From contig NC_026485.1 in NCBI RefSeq assembly GCF_000328475.2, forward strand, positions 496,001 through 560,000: 64,000 bases of DNA, written 5' to 3'. How positions within the stretch are numbered: position 1 is the first letter of the stretch; each line of letters begins with the position of its first letter. This DNA is from Mycosarcoma maydis (lineage: Eukaryota > Basidiomycota > Ustilaginomycetes > Ustilaginales). The position numbers and the translations under genes are program-made. Below, in pieces: positions 53,436-64,000 of the stretch. Under the pieces are notes generated by a model that was not told the DNA's origin, did no database searches, and was given only the letters and a program-made list of their open reading frames with translations.

Positions 53436-56400
53436 CTACGCTGCCCCGCCATCCCTTAAAGGAAAACCGGCCTCCCCTGCACCCAATGCCACCTCGTCCA
53501 GCGGCACCACTACCGTCGTTCCGTCAGCCAGTGTGCGTTGAAGCTTTCCCTCTTCATTTTGAGAGACGGTTGTCGAAATACCAGGTCCTAGCGGATCCCC
53601 GGCATCTGACACCTCTGCGATTTCCGGCCCAGCAGAACTGAGCGAGCCTCGACGCCGGTTGCCCGATATTTGGTCGCCACTTGCCAGGTCAGCGGCTTCA
53701 AGGTGGCCGAGTGAAGGGCGACGCGCGTGCGCCTTGCTCACCACGTCGATTCCGGATGAGAGCGAGGTGGCGTCGAAGCTCTTTGGTGGTGACAATGGGC
53801 TCGAGCTAAAAGCTGACGTTTCCTTAGCACCATCGTCGATCGGCTTGGTCGGAATTCCGATGGGCGTGGCCTGGTTGGCGTCGCTCTCCTGCTCCTCCTG
53901 CTCCTCCTCCTCGTCATCATCTTCGTCGTCATCCGAATCAATGTCATGCCGTGAGCTATTTTCTTCAAAGTCCCTTCGGAACTGTGCGGACCAATCAGCG
54001 GGAGTCAAGTTCTCGGCAAAGGGGTTCGGGTTGTTGTCAGGCGCACTGGCAGCAGCAGAAGAGGTAAAGTCAAAGCTTTGCGTGGTTCCTCTGGCGTTGC
54101 CATCGCTGGGGTCTGCAAATGGACCCCAGTCGTCGTCTTCATCATCGTCGCCAAGTTCGCCCCCGCCGCTGCCCGATCCGTGCCTTGGTGCGAATGCATC
54201 GTCAAATCCACTACCGTCCTTGCCGCCGCGTTTCATCTCGCTCGACAGCCATGAGGCCTCGTCATCGCTGTCGTCATCGTCAGAACCAGCCGCCCCGCCG
54301 ATTTGAGACGACAGGTAGCTGGCGAACGAGCTGCTTCCAGCTCCGCCAATACCACCATCATCGTCGTCGTCATCAGCGCCCGAGCCGAAGGACATGGACA
54401 TGCCGTCATGCCCGCGATTGAAAGCAAGCGGACCGCCTTCCTTCTCTCGAATCTCTTCCAGCGTCTCTGACACCACCTGGCGCCACTCATCGCGTTCTGT
54501 GAACACCTCAACCGGACGGGCAATTTCGAGCGGATAGCGTTGTAGCAGCTTGACGGTCTCTTCTGCGATGAGGTTCATGTGGCCCATATAACCAAGTCGA
54601 ATCCGGCGGGGACCCGCAACTGAATCCTCGTTGCGCTTGCGACCTTCCACGATCCGGGATGTCAAACATCCCTGCTCAAATACGGCGACAGTCAGCTTCC
54701 TGTTGAGGCCAACGTCCATGCGTCCGTTGAAGCACTGCTGGAGGATGTCGTAAACCACATTGTGCAGAAAATTGTTCCAAGGATAGTCAAAGAACAAGTT
54801 TAGAAGCGATGGTAGGATGCCACATTCGAGAAATTTCCTCTTGAGCATGTCACCAACAACGTAGTCCTTTGCTTCGTCGATTGGGCTGGGCGGACCTGAT
54901 AGTTTAGGTGCCGTTAATTCAGCAAGGGACAGTCCGGAGAGTGCCGACCGAATCGAAGCAGCGTCATCCTGATCTTCCTCGACAGAATCGCTTGTAGTGA
55001 CGCGCGGACTTTCATCGTACGAGTCCGTTTCTTGACTCCCCGAGGGCACCTCCAGACTGCTGCTTCCCTCGACCGGTGCGCTGGCCTTGTCGTAGAGAGA
55101 CACCTCGTTCAGGAGAGCTTCATCGTCCGCTTCGTCGGTCGAGTCGGTGGAGGCGCCAGTGCTCGATTGATCGCGGGCATGTCCTGAAACGCGGTGCGCA
55201 ACAGAGCTGTCTGTATCAATAGTGTCCTCAGACGCAGCTGCTTCAGTCTTCGGCGCTGCATCTTGTTGTCCACCGATATCTTGCATCGCTTCGGCCTCAG
55301 CACTGGCGGAGGTATCGCCGACCTCGGGACCATCGCCGCCCTGCAATGTTCTTGCAAGTGTCTGAAGCCCTTCGAGGCCGCCGGTGAGCACGCCGTCGTC
55401 TGAGTATTGTGGACCCTCTCCGGGTGCTCGATTGAGCAAAGCCATATTGGAGCAGTGGAGTAGCTCGGCGTAGAGCTCGGTGATTCGATACCTCTCGAAT
55501 GTGAGCGGGGCCACATTTCCGACAGAGGTCGGGATCGTAGCATCGCGTTCTCGTGGTTCATTGACGAGCTGTTGGAAGTCCGAGAGTCGCTCGGACAGAA
55601 CTCGAAGCATGGGACCGAGGTGTACGAGGCCCATCTTATCGACAATCTCGGCCATAGCCTCTTCCATGCCTTGCACGTCCTCCTCTTCTTCATCCAAAGT
55701 GTCCATTGCTTTCTGTGCCAGCTCTCCATCGTCCTGCTTCTCCGCCTCCGCCGAGCCAGCAGCTTCGCCTTGTTGCTGGGTGGACTTTGGCATTGCAGCC
55801 TCCTCTTCCTCTTTCTTTTGAAGCCGTTTTTCTGTCAACTCACTCTGCCTCTTGACAAGGTGGTTGTGAAGGGTACGTAGGAGATGCTGTTCAAAGTAGT
55901 CGCTGTTGTTCTTGCGGATGAGCTCAATGAAGACGCCAATACATGTCACCAGCGTCGAGCTGCATGTCTCGGCCGTGATGGGTACGGTGGGCGCCGAGAC
56001 GGGCGGGAACAAATTGTCGGGGCGGACAGTCGCCGTCGAACCTCGGTGATCGATTTGTCCAGGCGAGCGAGACTCGGAGGCTGGGAACTCGCGAGGATTG
56101 AGTGGTCTTGCAAAAGACTCATTGTCATCCTCATCATCGTCCAATGCAGACGAAGACGCAACGCCTTCTTCAAGCGTTGAAAGCGCAGCATCGCGTCGCT
56201 GCGAAGGTTTTCGAAGGTCCTGTACCGAAAGCTGCGATAACTGCTCATCGACCACATCTGTGAGACGACGATGTAATTGCCTCGGCATCTGCGAATCAAG
56301 CATGTAGCCAACCATCTTTCGGACGATAGGTTCGCTAGCTAGCTCGCGCACGAGACGATTATTGATCCCTGCAGCATTCTCTTGCGCCTCTCCAAGGCCA

Positions 56401-57527
56401 CCACCCAGGTCCTGACCCTGACCCTGATTTAGAGCGGCAGGAGAAGGAGCAGAAAGGGCGATGATGGCCTTGAGCAGCTCAGAGACCGTGTTGTGAATGT
56501 CGACAGAGTAGTTGGGAGCAAGTAGGTCGACGGTGCGAGAAACCAAGTCCTGCGATGAGAGCCAGTCGATAATATCGGTGGTCTGAACAGGTGTGCGCAT
56601 AGTCTCTTCCATCTGAATGATGCGGAAGAGCAAATCAACCACGGCGGGGGTCTCGAGATGCGCTACAAAGCGTTCGACGATGCGAGGTTGCTCCTTGATA
56701 AACTCAAGCATCTCGATTGGCTTGCGCTCGAGATAGGCGCCGTTCACCTTGGCCCAGTAGCCAGCCAGCACACCACGTCCTGGACCATTATCGAGAGCGC
56801 TAGTGGCACGCAGTCTGCCTTCAGTCTCTGACTCTGCGTCTGAAGATGACCTTGAGCTGCCCGTATTACCTGATGCAGCGTTGGAAAAGTCGGTGAAGTT
56901 GGTGACGCTGAGATGCGGAGAGGGCGAAGTGGATACCGAGGAGCCGGCAGGGGAGGAAGCGATATCCTCGGCGAACAGGGGATGTGTGTGCATAGGCAAA
57001 GGTGCTTGCGAAGGCGATGGATCCGAGGTCAAGATGGCATTCCAGAATGGCACAAGGAACTCTTTGGGATCCGAGAAGATGGCATCGATGATGGGCCATA
57101 CTTCGCTGCAGCTGAGCACCTCTGAAGCCACATAAGGATACTTGAACTTGACCTTCTCTTCCCATTCCTTGCCTCCGGTTCCTCCGACGGTTGCGGTGCC
57201 GACGACATGCTCCATCAGCCTTTTAACTATGCGGGGTTGTCGGAGAAAGTTGATGAGCTTTTGGTTTTGGGACTTGCATTCTTGGAGCAGATCATCCTCG
57301 TCAAGCACATCTTCGAGCGTAACATTGGGTTTGTCGAGAAGCGTTTCGAGCGTCGATACCGACGAAAAGCCGAATCTCCACTGTTGAGTAAGTGAGCAAA
57401 AGTCAAAGCGAGGAAGAGGATGCGAGGAGAAGGGTGCGAGGCAGAAGATGAGTCAGCGAGCTGCTCGGGTCACCACAGACGATGGTGCGAAGACGATGAG
57501 TACGAAAGCTTGAATACTTACAAACAT
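53436..57527 (-). CDS. SAPS-domain regulatory subunit of Sit4/PP6-type phosphatase, micro-exon start
   Basis: Exon 1 codes only ATG-TTT (57527-57522) before a GTAAGT donor. The intron is 57521-57381 with acceptor ACAACAG-like CAACAG. Exon 2 is 57380-53436. The product is 1316 residues starting MFWRFGFSSVSTLETLLDKP, the diagnostic SAPS N-terminus. The SAPS helical-repeat region runs to about residue 880 and includes RIVKRLMEHV, IIDWLSSQDLV and a conserved NFLHNVVYDILQQCFNGRMD block. Long acidic and Ser-rich inserts lie near 160-200, 400-460, 530-570 and 680-850, and the C-terminus (about 980-1316) is acidic and disordered. Yeast SAP155/185/190 bind the Sit4 phosphatase and link TORC1 and cell-cycle signals. 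The product is longer than the yeast proteins, mostly through these inserts. Confidence 0.9.
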
Positions 57528-58970
57528 GGTGCACTTGCTTTGTATCAGCACCGTGTCGTCAGGGTGTGTGAGCTGGGACGAGTGCTTTAAAGATGACGAT
57601 GTGGACAAGAGCTGATGAAAGCTTCAGGAGCGCGAAAACGTCTGTAGTTTATACAGATCGAAACGTAAAGGGATGTAGAGGAACGAGACTAAAACGAGAC
57701 GGACTGGAATTGGCCCGACGCTTTCGGTGCGGGTCAGTAAGTCCAACTGAAGCCAGAAATGCACCAAAGTGGCACAGGTACAAGATGCGATATGTAATTC
57801 AGGCTTCACTGACAGTGCCAAAGACTGTAGACTTCTGCTGGTGACCTTTGGCAGGCGTTGAGAGAAGGATTGGAGCGTAATGCTGGCCGCGCAGGACGTA
57901 TCTGCAAAATCGAAGATGACAGCCGGGCAAAATGAAGCGAAGTTAATCGAGGTGTGGAACTGGCGTCCTGCGAAACAAAGGATCGTGAGAGAGTGTGATC
58001 CTTGTGTCCGAACAGCAGGAACGATCCAGGTGATGAAAAGGGTGAAGATGATGGTGATAAAGATGAGGACGAAGAGCTTGCGTGAGCTATCGCTGAAACC
58101 AGCACAAGCCTTCGATCAACGCCGAGACCCGTCGATTCAGGATTCAGGATTCAGGATTCAGGATTCAGGATTCTCAGATCAAGTGGTGAGTCGGCCATAT
58201 CGTCAATCACGGAAAAAAAGGGTCCTTGAAAGCTTAGCTCTCACATACAGTATGCCTCGTCACGGCCGACGCCAGGAAGCGCCGTGCGCAGCAGCACGAG
58301 CCCGAGCCAAAGGCAGACATTCGTGATTCGTGATTGCGAGTGTTCCGAGCTATATACAACAGCAGATCGCCATACCGGCCAACGAACGCCGCGTCAAGCG
58401 TCGGTCGCCCCAAAAGACACGCTCGAACAGGGAAAATTCAACAATCGTGAATATCGTGAATAATCTCGAATCCTGAATCCTGAATCGTGACTGCGAAAGC
58501 TAGTCGTGAGTTAACCAAAATTATAATCACGGAATCATGAATAAGTTAACCGCAACGCCTCCTCGGTGCCTTCGCGGAATTCACAATTCGTGATTGTTTC
58601 TTTAAGGTCAAGGCTCTATTCGTGATTTCAGATTCAAATTTTGTATTTGCCAAACAAATTCATTTCACCGTCAAAATCCGAAAGACACCGCAGCACCTCG
58701 TATGACCTGACGCAAGCCTCTGTGACGGCGGTGCTCACAACCAAATCTCTCACCTCTAGCCATGCTATGTTCAGGGATGCACAGTACGCCATGCGCTTGT
58801 TCGTCAGTAGTGCTGTCGCAGTAATATAGTGATACAAGAGAAGTAAAATCTTACAGAGTGGTGACTGAATCACGAATTGTGGAGGGGCAGCATCGAGCAG
58901 GTCGTAACGACGTTAGAAAGCAAGCCAGAGCTGCGAGCGAGCAGCACATGTTGAGCAGCAGTGTTGACTA
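57528..58970. other. Intergenic region with a heptamer-variant array
   Basis: 1.4 kb between the SAPS and MYST genes, both on the minus strand. It holds the ATTCAGG array (58134-58173), heptamer words at 58320-58340, and mixed GTGAATC/CTGAATC words at 58436-58500. No gene is supported. Confidence 0.6.
58134..58173. repeat. Heptamer array (GATTCAG)x5
   Basis: Five perfect GATTCAG units followed by GATTC. It is a sequence variant of the GATTCGT/GATTCAC heptamers found elsewhere in the window. The reverse-strand words CTGAATC recur at about 58470-58490, next to GTGAATC words. Confidence 0.95.
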
Positions 58971-61900
58971 TTAGATTTCTTCAAGAGCAGGATCGTCGCT
59001 GCCATCAGCGTCTTCGTCACCAAGGTCATATTCTGCATCGTAGGCGTCAGGCGTGGTGGTAGCACCGTCACGCGCTTGCCATGGATTAGCCACCTCCAGC
59101 GGAAGTTGCACTTGAGGAGAAACGCGTATTGCAGGACCACTGGGCGCCCCTGAGCTAGCCGTAAGCACACGCTCAAGACGCTGCGCATTGACAGAAAGTG
59201 GTTCCGTCCCAGGCGCGATCGTCGACTGCGACTCTTGCTTCGTCAGCGGGGCAGAGGTGTCATACACGTACTCGTCGGCTTCATGTTCGCCATCGGCATC
59301 TCCGTCTGCATCCAAGTCTTCGTCCCACGCATCCGCGGCGCCTGCAACGTCGATGTTGGCTGTAGCAGTTTTCGAGGAAGAAATATCCGGGCTTACTTGC
59401 AGAGAACCGACTAGGCCTGATGCTATCTCTGCTTGACTTCTCGGTCCGTCTTCTTCGCTCTTCGTGTTGCCTAGCGTGATGTCATACAAAGCGTTTCCAG
59501 CGGGTGGCACAGGTCTGTTTCGCTTCTTGGGTGACGATGGAGTCGGTGTAGCGATCGGGATTTGGCCGGGGCTGCTGGGTAGAGATGCATTGGCAGAATT
59601 ACTGGCACCGATTGCCGCTGGACTCGCTGCTGCTGGACCAACTAGCGCCATGTTGCGCCGACCAGCTGCAGCAGCTGGGCTTGCGCGAGCACTCACGGTA
59701 TCCGCCCTGCCAGGCGTCTTTTGCACCTGATTGAGCACAGAGTATCCCAAATTCGCCATCATTTCTGCTGGTGTGAAGGTCCCGCTTCCAGACGGAGCTG
59801 GAGTACCATTCGAATGTCCGACACCTGAGCACACGCTGTGCCCGTTGATCGCGCTCGAGATGGGCTGAGGAAAAGAGCGAGACACCAGGAACGGCGTCCA
59901 TTTGAGCTTGTCGGCTCGCACCTTAAGATACCCCTTGGATTCGTAGTTTTTGAGATGCGCGATCACGTAGTCACGATCAAAGTGGATGCGATAGTCGCGA
60001 GGGAGGGAAGCAGCCGCATTCTTGTCCCTGTCCTTGTACGAAGGCAATCGGGTTGCAGGTGGCGGTCTGTGCTGCAGCGGCGGCCTACCACGTTTGCGCA
60101 ATTGCGACTCGGGCGCAGAAGAGGTACCACCAGCTGAGGCAGAGCCCGCTGCAATGCCTTCCCGCGCGCGGTACTTGCTTGTTGCTGGCGTTCGGCTGTT
60201 TGCGTTGTTTCCGTCATAAACTACAATCATGTCTTTCTCTGCAAGCACATAGTAGATATCCTCCAACTGCATGGCCGTTGCGCGGCTAATGTCGTCCATG
60301 CTGACCTCGTCCGGGGCTGTGCGCAAATAGTAGAATACAGCCAGCGTCCAGTAATTGCGGTAGCTCAGCAGACCAAGGTCGCTGAGCGGCTTCTCGGGCG
60401 TACCGGTTCGCCCCTCTTTTTTGGAGAGCAGAAAGCTGATGTCGATCAAAAAATTACCCCATCCCCTCCTTTGGCGCACTGGCAGTGTCATGATACATGA
60501 GACATTGTAATTCATCGGACTGCGCTTCTCCTTGCTAAAGTAGCCCACAAAGTGGTCGCCCGTGCTGTCACCCTCTGTGACTATATAGAACAGGAAAGGC
60601 TCCACATCATAGTAGAGCGTCTTGTGATCAAGAAACATCTTGGCAAGCAGGCACAAGTTCTGGCAGTAGATCTTGTTCTTCCTGCCATCGACCTCGTACA
60701 CGCAGATGTTGCCGTCACGATAGATCTCGTCGCCTGGTGGATGTCGCATCTTGCACTTGAGTCGGTGACGCTGTGCCATGAAGCGGCTCTTCATGTACTT
60801 GAGGCAGAACTCGCAGATCCACAGACGTCCGTCGGGTACCATGCTGTACTCTTCTGGATAAGGCGCTTGGTACCAAGTGTCGATATCGAACTCGCCAAAG
60901 CGGATGCATTTGATTGGTGAAGCGGTTCCCGTCTCGGCACTGCTGGCCGCGGTGGTGATCTCAACCTGCGATAACACTGATGTGCTTGATGGCGAATGTC
61001 GAGTAACAAGCTGTGCACGGGAGGTACGAGATGTGCCAATGGGTGAGTCCGTAGGGATGATTGAGCTCGCGTGGCGCGGTGATGCAGCTGCTGAACTTGA
61101 GATCACAGTCGGAGTCAGTCCGGGTCGCCTGACCACGCGACTGCCCGAACTTGCTGGTAGGTCGGCAAGAATGCCACCAAGCTTGTCTTGAGCAGCTTGT
61201 TGTGCACGTTGAAAACGTTCAATGTCTTGCGGTGTCGGTTTGTACGGCAGCGTGAGTGCATCCGACCCTTCAAGCACGCCGCCGAACGGGTCTTCTTCTT
61301 CGCTGCTCTTGGCGTCACACTCACCGGCTGCATCGTCTTCGTCATCTTCTCGGACGTCCTTCGTCGAATCTCCATCGTGTACGCCATGTTCTAAGCCGTG
61401 TTCTCCGTCCGAAGAATCTGAGCCCTCTTGATCGCCGAGCCTGGCGTTCCTGCTGCTGCTAGCATGTCTATCTGCACCAGTCAGACTCGAAACCGGCCTT
61501 TGATTGGATCGAGACGCACCGGCGGATTTTCTAGGACGACCTCGCTTGCCGCCTCTGGCACTCCCTCCGCCACCAGTAGCTGTCTGTTTAGAAGAGCTGT
61601 TCAACGATGAAGGCATCATGCCCGTCTGTATTTTCGAGCGTGGAGACCATGGAGAGACGGGAGCAAAGTTGAGCAAAGAGCCAGCCGCGCTGAGCAGGCC
61701 ATTTTTGAGCGTGTTCATAACGGCGAAATTGGGGCCAGCGAGCAGCTGCGCATCTTTGGCCCGATGAAGTGAGGCGTGCGCCGTCAGAAGCGAGTCGATG
61801 CTCCTATCCGGATTCGAGGGCTTACTTTGTCTGCCGGAGCTCGAGACACGTACGATCTGGCTGGGGAGATGCGTGGAAGCGGGACAGGCCGGCAGTGACC

Positions 61901-62630
61901 ATTGATGGTGCTGATCGCCGGCTACGCAGGTCGGGCAGTGCCATTGACCCTTGGGTGGTTTTGAAAGAGCAGGAGTTAGGCAGTAGAGATGCCAGCCACG
62001 GTCGCACCGATCGCAGAACATGAGCTGTGCCTGATGAATTCACAAGGAGGCAGAGTAGCTGATCAGTCAGTGTCGTGGCGGGAACGCTTCCATCAAATGA
62101 AGTCTTCACAGCGTTGCACAAAGGAAGCGCTACGATGCAAGACGAGTCAAAGAGGAGGAAAGGATACTCACATCGTCACCTTTGTCGTCACAAACTTCGC
62201 ACTTCTTGCATTCGATGCACCTCCAATTGTACGACAAGGCTTTGTGCACTTTGGTCGATTTGCGACCCCACTTGAGGCACGAGGGATGTCCGCTGCTGCC
62301 GCATTCGTAGCACGAAATGAGCAGCTTGGGTGTACCACCCCTTGACCTATCAGCAGGCTGCAAGCAGAAGGCACACGTCTCTTGGGGTGGAGCTCGTCGA
62401 GTCGCGGGTCTTGTCGGCGGTCTTTTTTTGACGGCAGGTAAAGTCTTAAGCCTGCGTTTCTTTGCCGGGCTCACTGACGCTCCTGCAATCTGCCTTGTGC
62501 GGACTCGCTTCGAGGGCGATGCAGGGAGTCTTGAGCCAGATGGTCCAGCTGCGAGCGGAGCAGTTGCCGAACTGAGTGGCTGAACGGTCATCATCGCTCT
62601 GCTGTCAGATGAAGAGTGATTCGAGAGCAT
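58971..62630 (-). CDS. MYST-family histone acetyltransferase with double PHD finger (KAT6/Sas3-like)
   Basis: Exon 1 is 62630-62172 (153 codons). The intron is 62171-62025 (donor GTGAGT, acceptor CACAG). Exon 2 is 62024-58971. The product is 1170 residues. Two PHD fingers span the junction: CAFCLQPAD onward (about 86-140), then [25 protein letters not shown] (about 137-190), as in MOZ/MORF. AT-hook-like KRGRPRK lies near 314. The MYST domain is at about 520-760: C2HC finger CEFCLKYM...HRLKC, the autoacetylated Lys in LDHKTLYYD (about 621), acetyl-CoA loop RQRRGWG (about 670-676) and catalytic Glu in PEKPLSD (about 697). The acetyl-CoA loop has Trp where Tyr is usual. The C-terminus is acidic. 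It acetylates histone tails, probably H3, in a NuA3-like complex. Confidence 0.9.
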
Positions 62631-63625
62631 GACATGATGGGTCGATGGTGGTTCAACAGCCGGATCCTAAGCACAACGAGTAGATGCTGTGGCCGTTTCG
62701 AGGGGTGGGGATGTGTTTGATTTCGTGCTGCTGCAATAGCTGAGTGCGGTGCTTTCGCCTGCGATGTTTTCAGGGATGTAGTTATGGTGTTGGCAGCGAT
62801 GCTTCTCGTGTTTTGACAGGATCAAGTAGCAAGCCTGAGTGATCGCACGCCTCACTATGAGGGAAAAGCTGTTTTGAGTGCCTTTCTGGTGATCCAAAGA
62901 AATGACTGAGTCTGTGATCGTCTGAACGGGCCATCCAGTCGGTCGAGCCGAAAGTGACCAAGTAAGCCGCAGTTGTTCTTGATGTTGCTCTGTCGAATCG
63001 TCCAATAGCAGCGGTACACGACCAAATTGTCGTTGCAACTTCTCTTGCCAATGTGACCTTCGGTGGTGCAAAGGATGATGTTGTTCAGATGAGACAGCCT
63101 CGTTGAGCCTGATCTTCGCAGACAAACACGAAAAGAGGACAACACGGATCATTCGTGGTTCACGATTGCGGAGTCACCTTAGCAAAAATGTGGTGCTGCT
63201 CGCGACTCTCTCTTTGTCACTCTCCACACGCCTGTGTTTCCGACCGTGCGCGTTTTGTAGCTGCGCCATTCACGATTCGCGATTCACGATTACGACCTCA
63301 GCTGGCGTTTCCCAACTCAAGAATCGTGAATCGTGAATCAGAACGCGCTTTTTGAGACCCTCACGCCTCACACTTCGTGCCAGTGACCTCGGATTTTGGG
63401 AGTCGAGACAAATGTAACGCCGGTCTAACACAACTAAAAACCCGGCACCGTGGCGTGTGGCAAGAACTGGGCCATGGACCCATGGACCGTGGACTATGGT
63501 CGCACTTCTTCTGACATACAGGCACCTTTACGTGACAGAAGCACCTGCAATCGCAAATTCCTCGAGAGATAGCGGACAAAGGCATATTCAGTTGGGTATC
63601 GGTGTGTATTGAGCGTGCCACCAGC
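62631..63625. other. Intergenic region upstream of the MYST gene
   Basis: About 1 kb with no gene I can support. A 161-codon minus-strand ORF at 62667-63152 has no recognisable domain and probably lies in the leader. Heptamer words lie at about 63145-63170 and 63265-63340. Confidence 0.55.
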
Positions 63626-64000
63626 TCAGTAGCCCATGTCAGACCAAGCGAGAGCGTCAAGTAGGCCCTGCCACTTTGCACGCGCGTGGTCATGTTCTTG
63701 CAGAACGCGGTCGGCCTGCGTAGCATCTTGAGCTTGGACAGCTGATCTGGCTGCGATGCGTCCAATCTGATCATCAACACCGACCTTGAGTTCTTCCACG
63801 AGTCTGTTAAGAGCTTTGCGTTGCCGTTCGCATTCGAGCCGGAAGCTTTCGCGCTTGTGGGTCTCGGACTCGATCCAATTTGCCGAGATATCAGCACTCA
63901 TCGAAGCATCAGTCGAGATCGCTTCGGAGACATCCGTATGGCCAAAAAGAGTGGCTTCGCCATCCATGTCACCAACAGCCACTCGCTCAAAGTCATCATG
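63626..64000 (-). CDS. C-terminus of an unknown coiled-coil protein, cut by the window edge
   Basis: The frame is open from the right edge to TGA at 63626-63628, giving at least 124 residues. After an acidic segment (GDMDGEATLFGHTDVSEA), the rest is a charged helix with heptad character (KRESFRLECERQRKALNRLVEELK, then QIGRIAARSAVQAQ). The end is hydrophobic (WQGLLDALAWSDMGY). I do not recognise the family. The real start lies outside the window. Confidence 0.6.
   Translation of the reverse strand, partial: HDDFERVAVGDMDGEATLFGHTDVSEAISTDASMSADISANWIESETHKRESFRLECERQRKALNRLVEELKVGVDDQIGRIAARSAVQAQDATQADRVLQEHDHARAKWQGLLDALAWSDMGY

Noticed and set aside
62667..63152. A 161-codon ORF upstream of the MYST gene
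   Set aside because: No domain and no protein-like composition; overlapping frames are also open.

Overview
The window is nuclear DNA from a smut fungus (Ustilaginales, Basidiomycota; a close relative of Ustilago maydis is most likely, but I cannot name the species from sequence alone). The evidence is mid-50s %GC by eye, long mostly intronless genes, short introns with GTRAGT donors and AG acceptors, fungal-type orthologues throughout (Rad51, Dpb4, Mak32, Edc1/PNRC-like, SAPS, class II myosin, CipC), and intergenic DNA peppered with a heptamer related to GATTCGT/GATTCAC. I recognise 19 genes with usable models, partial genes at both edges, one uncertain ORF, and no convincing tRNA, rRNA, CRISPR or intact transposon.

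Layout. 1-7.9 kb: a SAM-domain protein (-, cut by the left edge), a Mak32-like PfkB protein (+), a small four-TM protein with one intron (+), and CipC (+, one intron). 7.9-16.3 kb: a TBC1D12/14-like Rab-GAP with degenerate catalytic fingers (+), converging on the class II myosin heavy chain (-). 17.9-27.9 kb: a genome-maintenance stretch with a Cir_N protein overlapping FAN1 nuclease by ATGA (+), Dpb4 (-), an Edc1/PNRC-like decapping activator (-), and RAD51 (-, one intron). 28.8-40.2 kb: a secreted CREG-like protein (-), a UBR7-like E3 (+), a large P4-ATPase flippase (+), and a small secreted effector-like protein (+). 40.2-46.4 kb is gene-poor. 46.4-53 kb: a Yap-type bZIP factor (+), an ACAA2-like thiolase (+), triosephosphate isomerase (-, one intron) with a TGA-CTA stop context, and profilin (+, two introns). 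53.4-64 kb: a SAPS-domain Sit4/PP6 regulatory subunit with a 6-nt first coding exon (-), a double-PHD MYST acetyltransferase (-, one intron), and the C-terminus of an unknown coiled-coil protein (-, right edge).

How the genes relate. There is no biosynthetic cluster or obvious new operon-like system. FAN1, Dpb4 and Rad51 all serve DNA replication or repair within about 10 kb, but nothing shows that they are co-regulated. Myosin II, profilin, the TBC protein and the flippase serve cytoskeleton and membrane traffic. The most interesting signals are the TPI stop codon in the established readthrough context, with an extension ending in a PTS1-like tripeptide; the ATGA overlap joining Cir_N and FAN1; the heptamer family spread through almost every intergenic region; the effector-like secreted protein; and two enzyme-family proteins with altered catalytic residues (TBC and Mak32).
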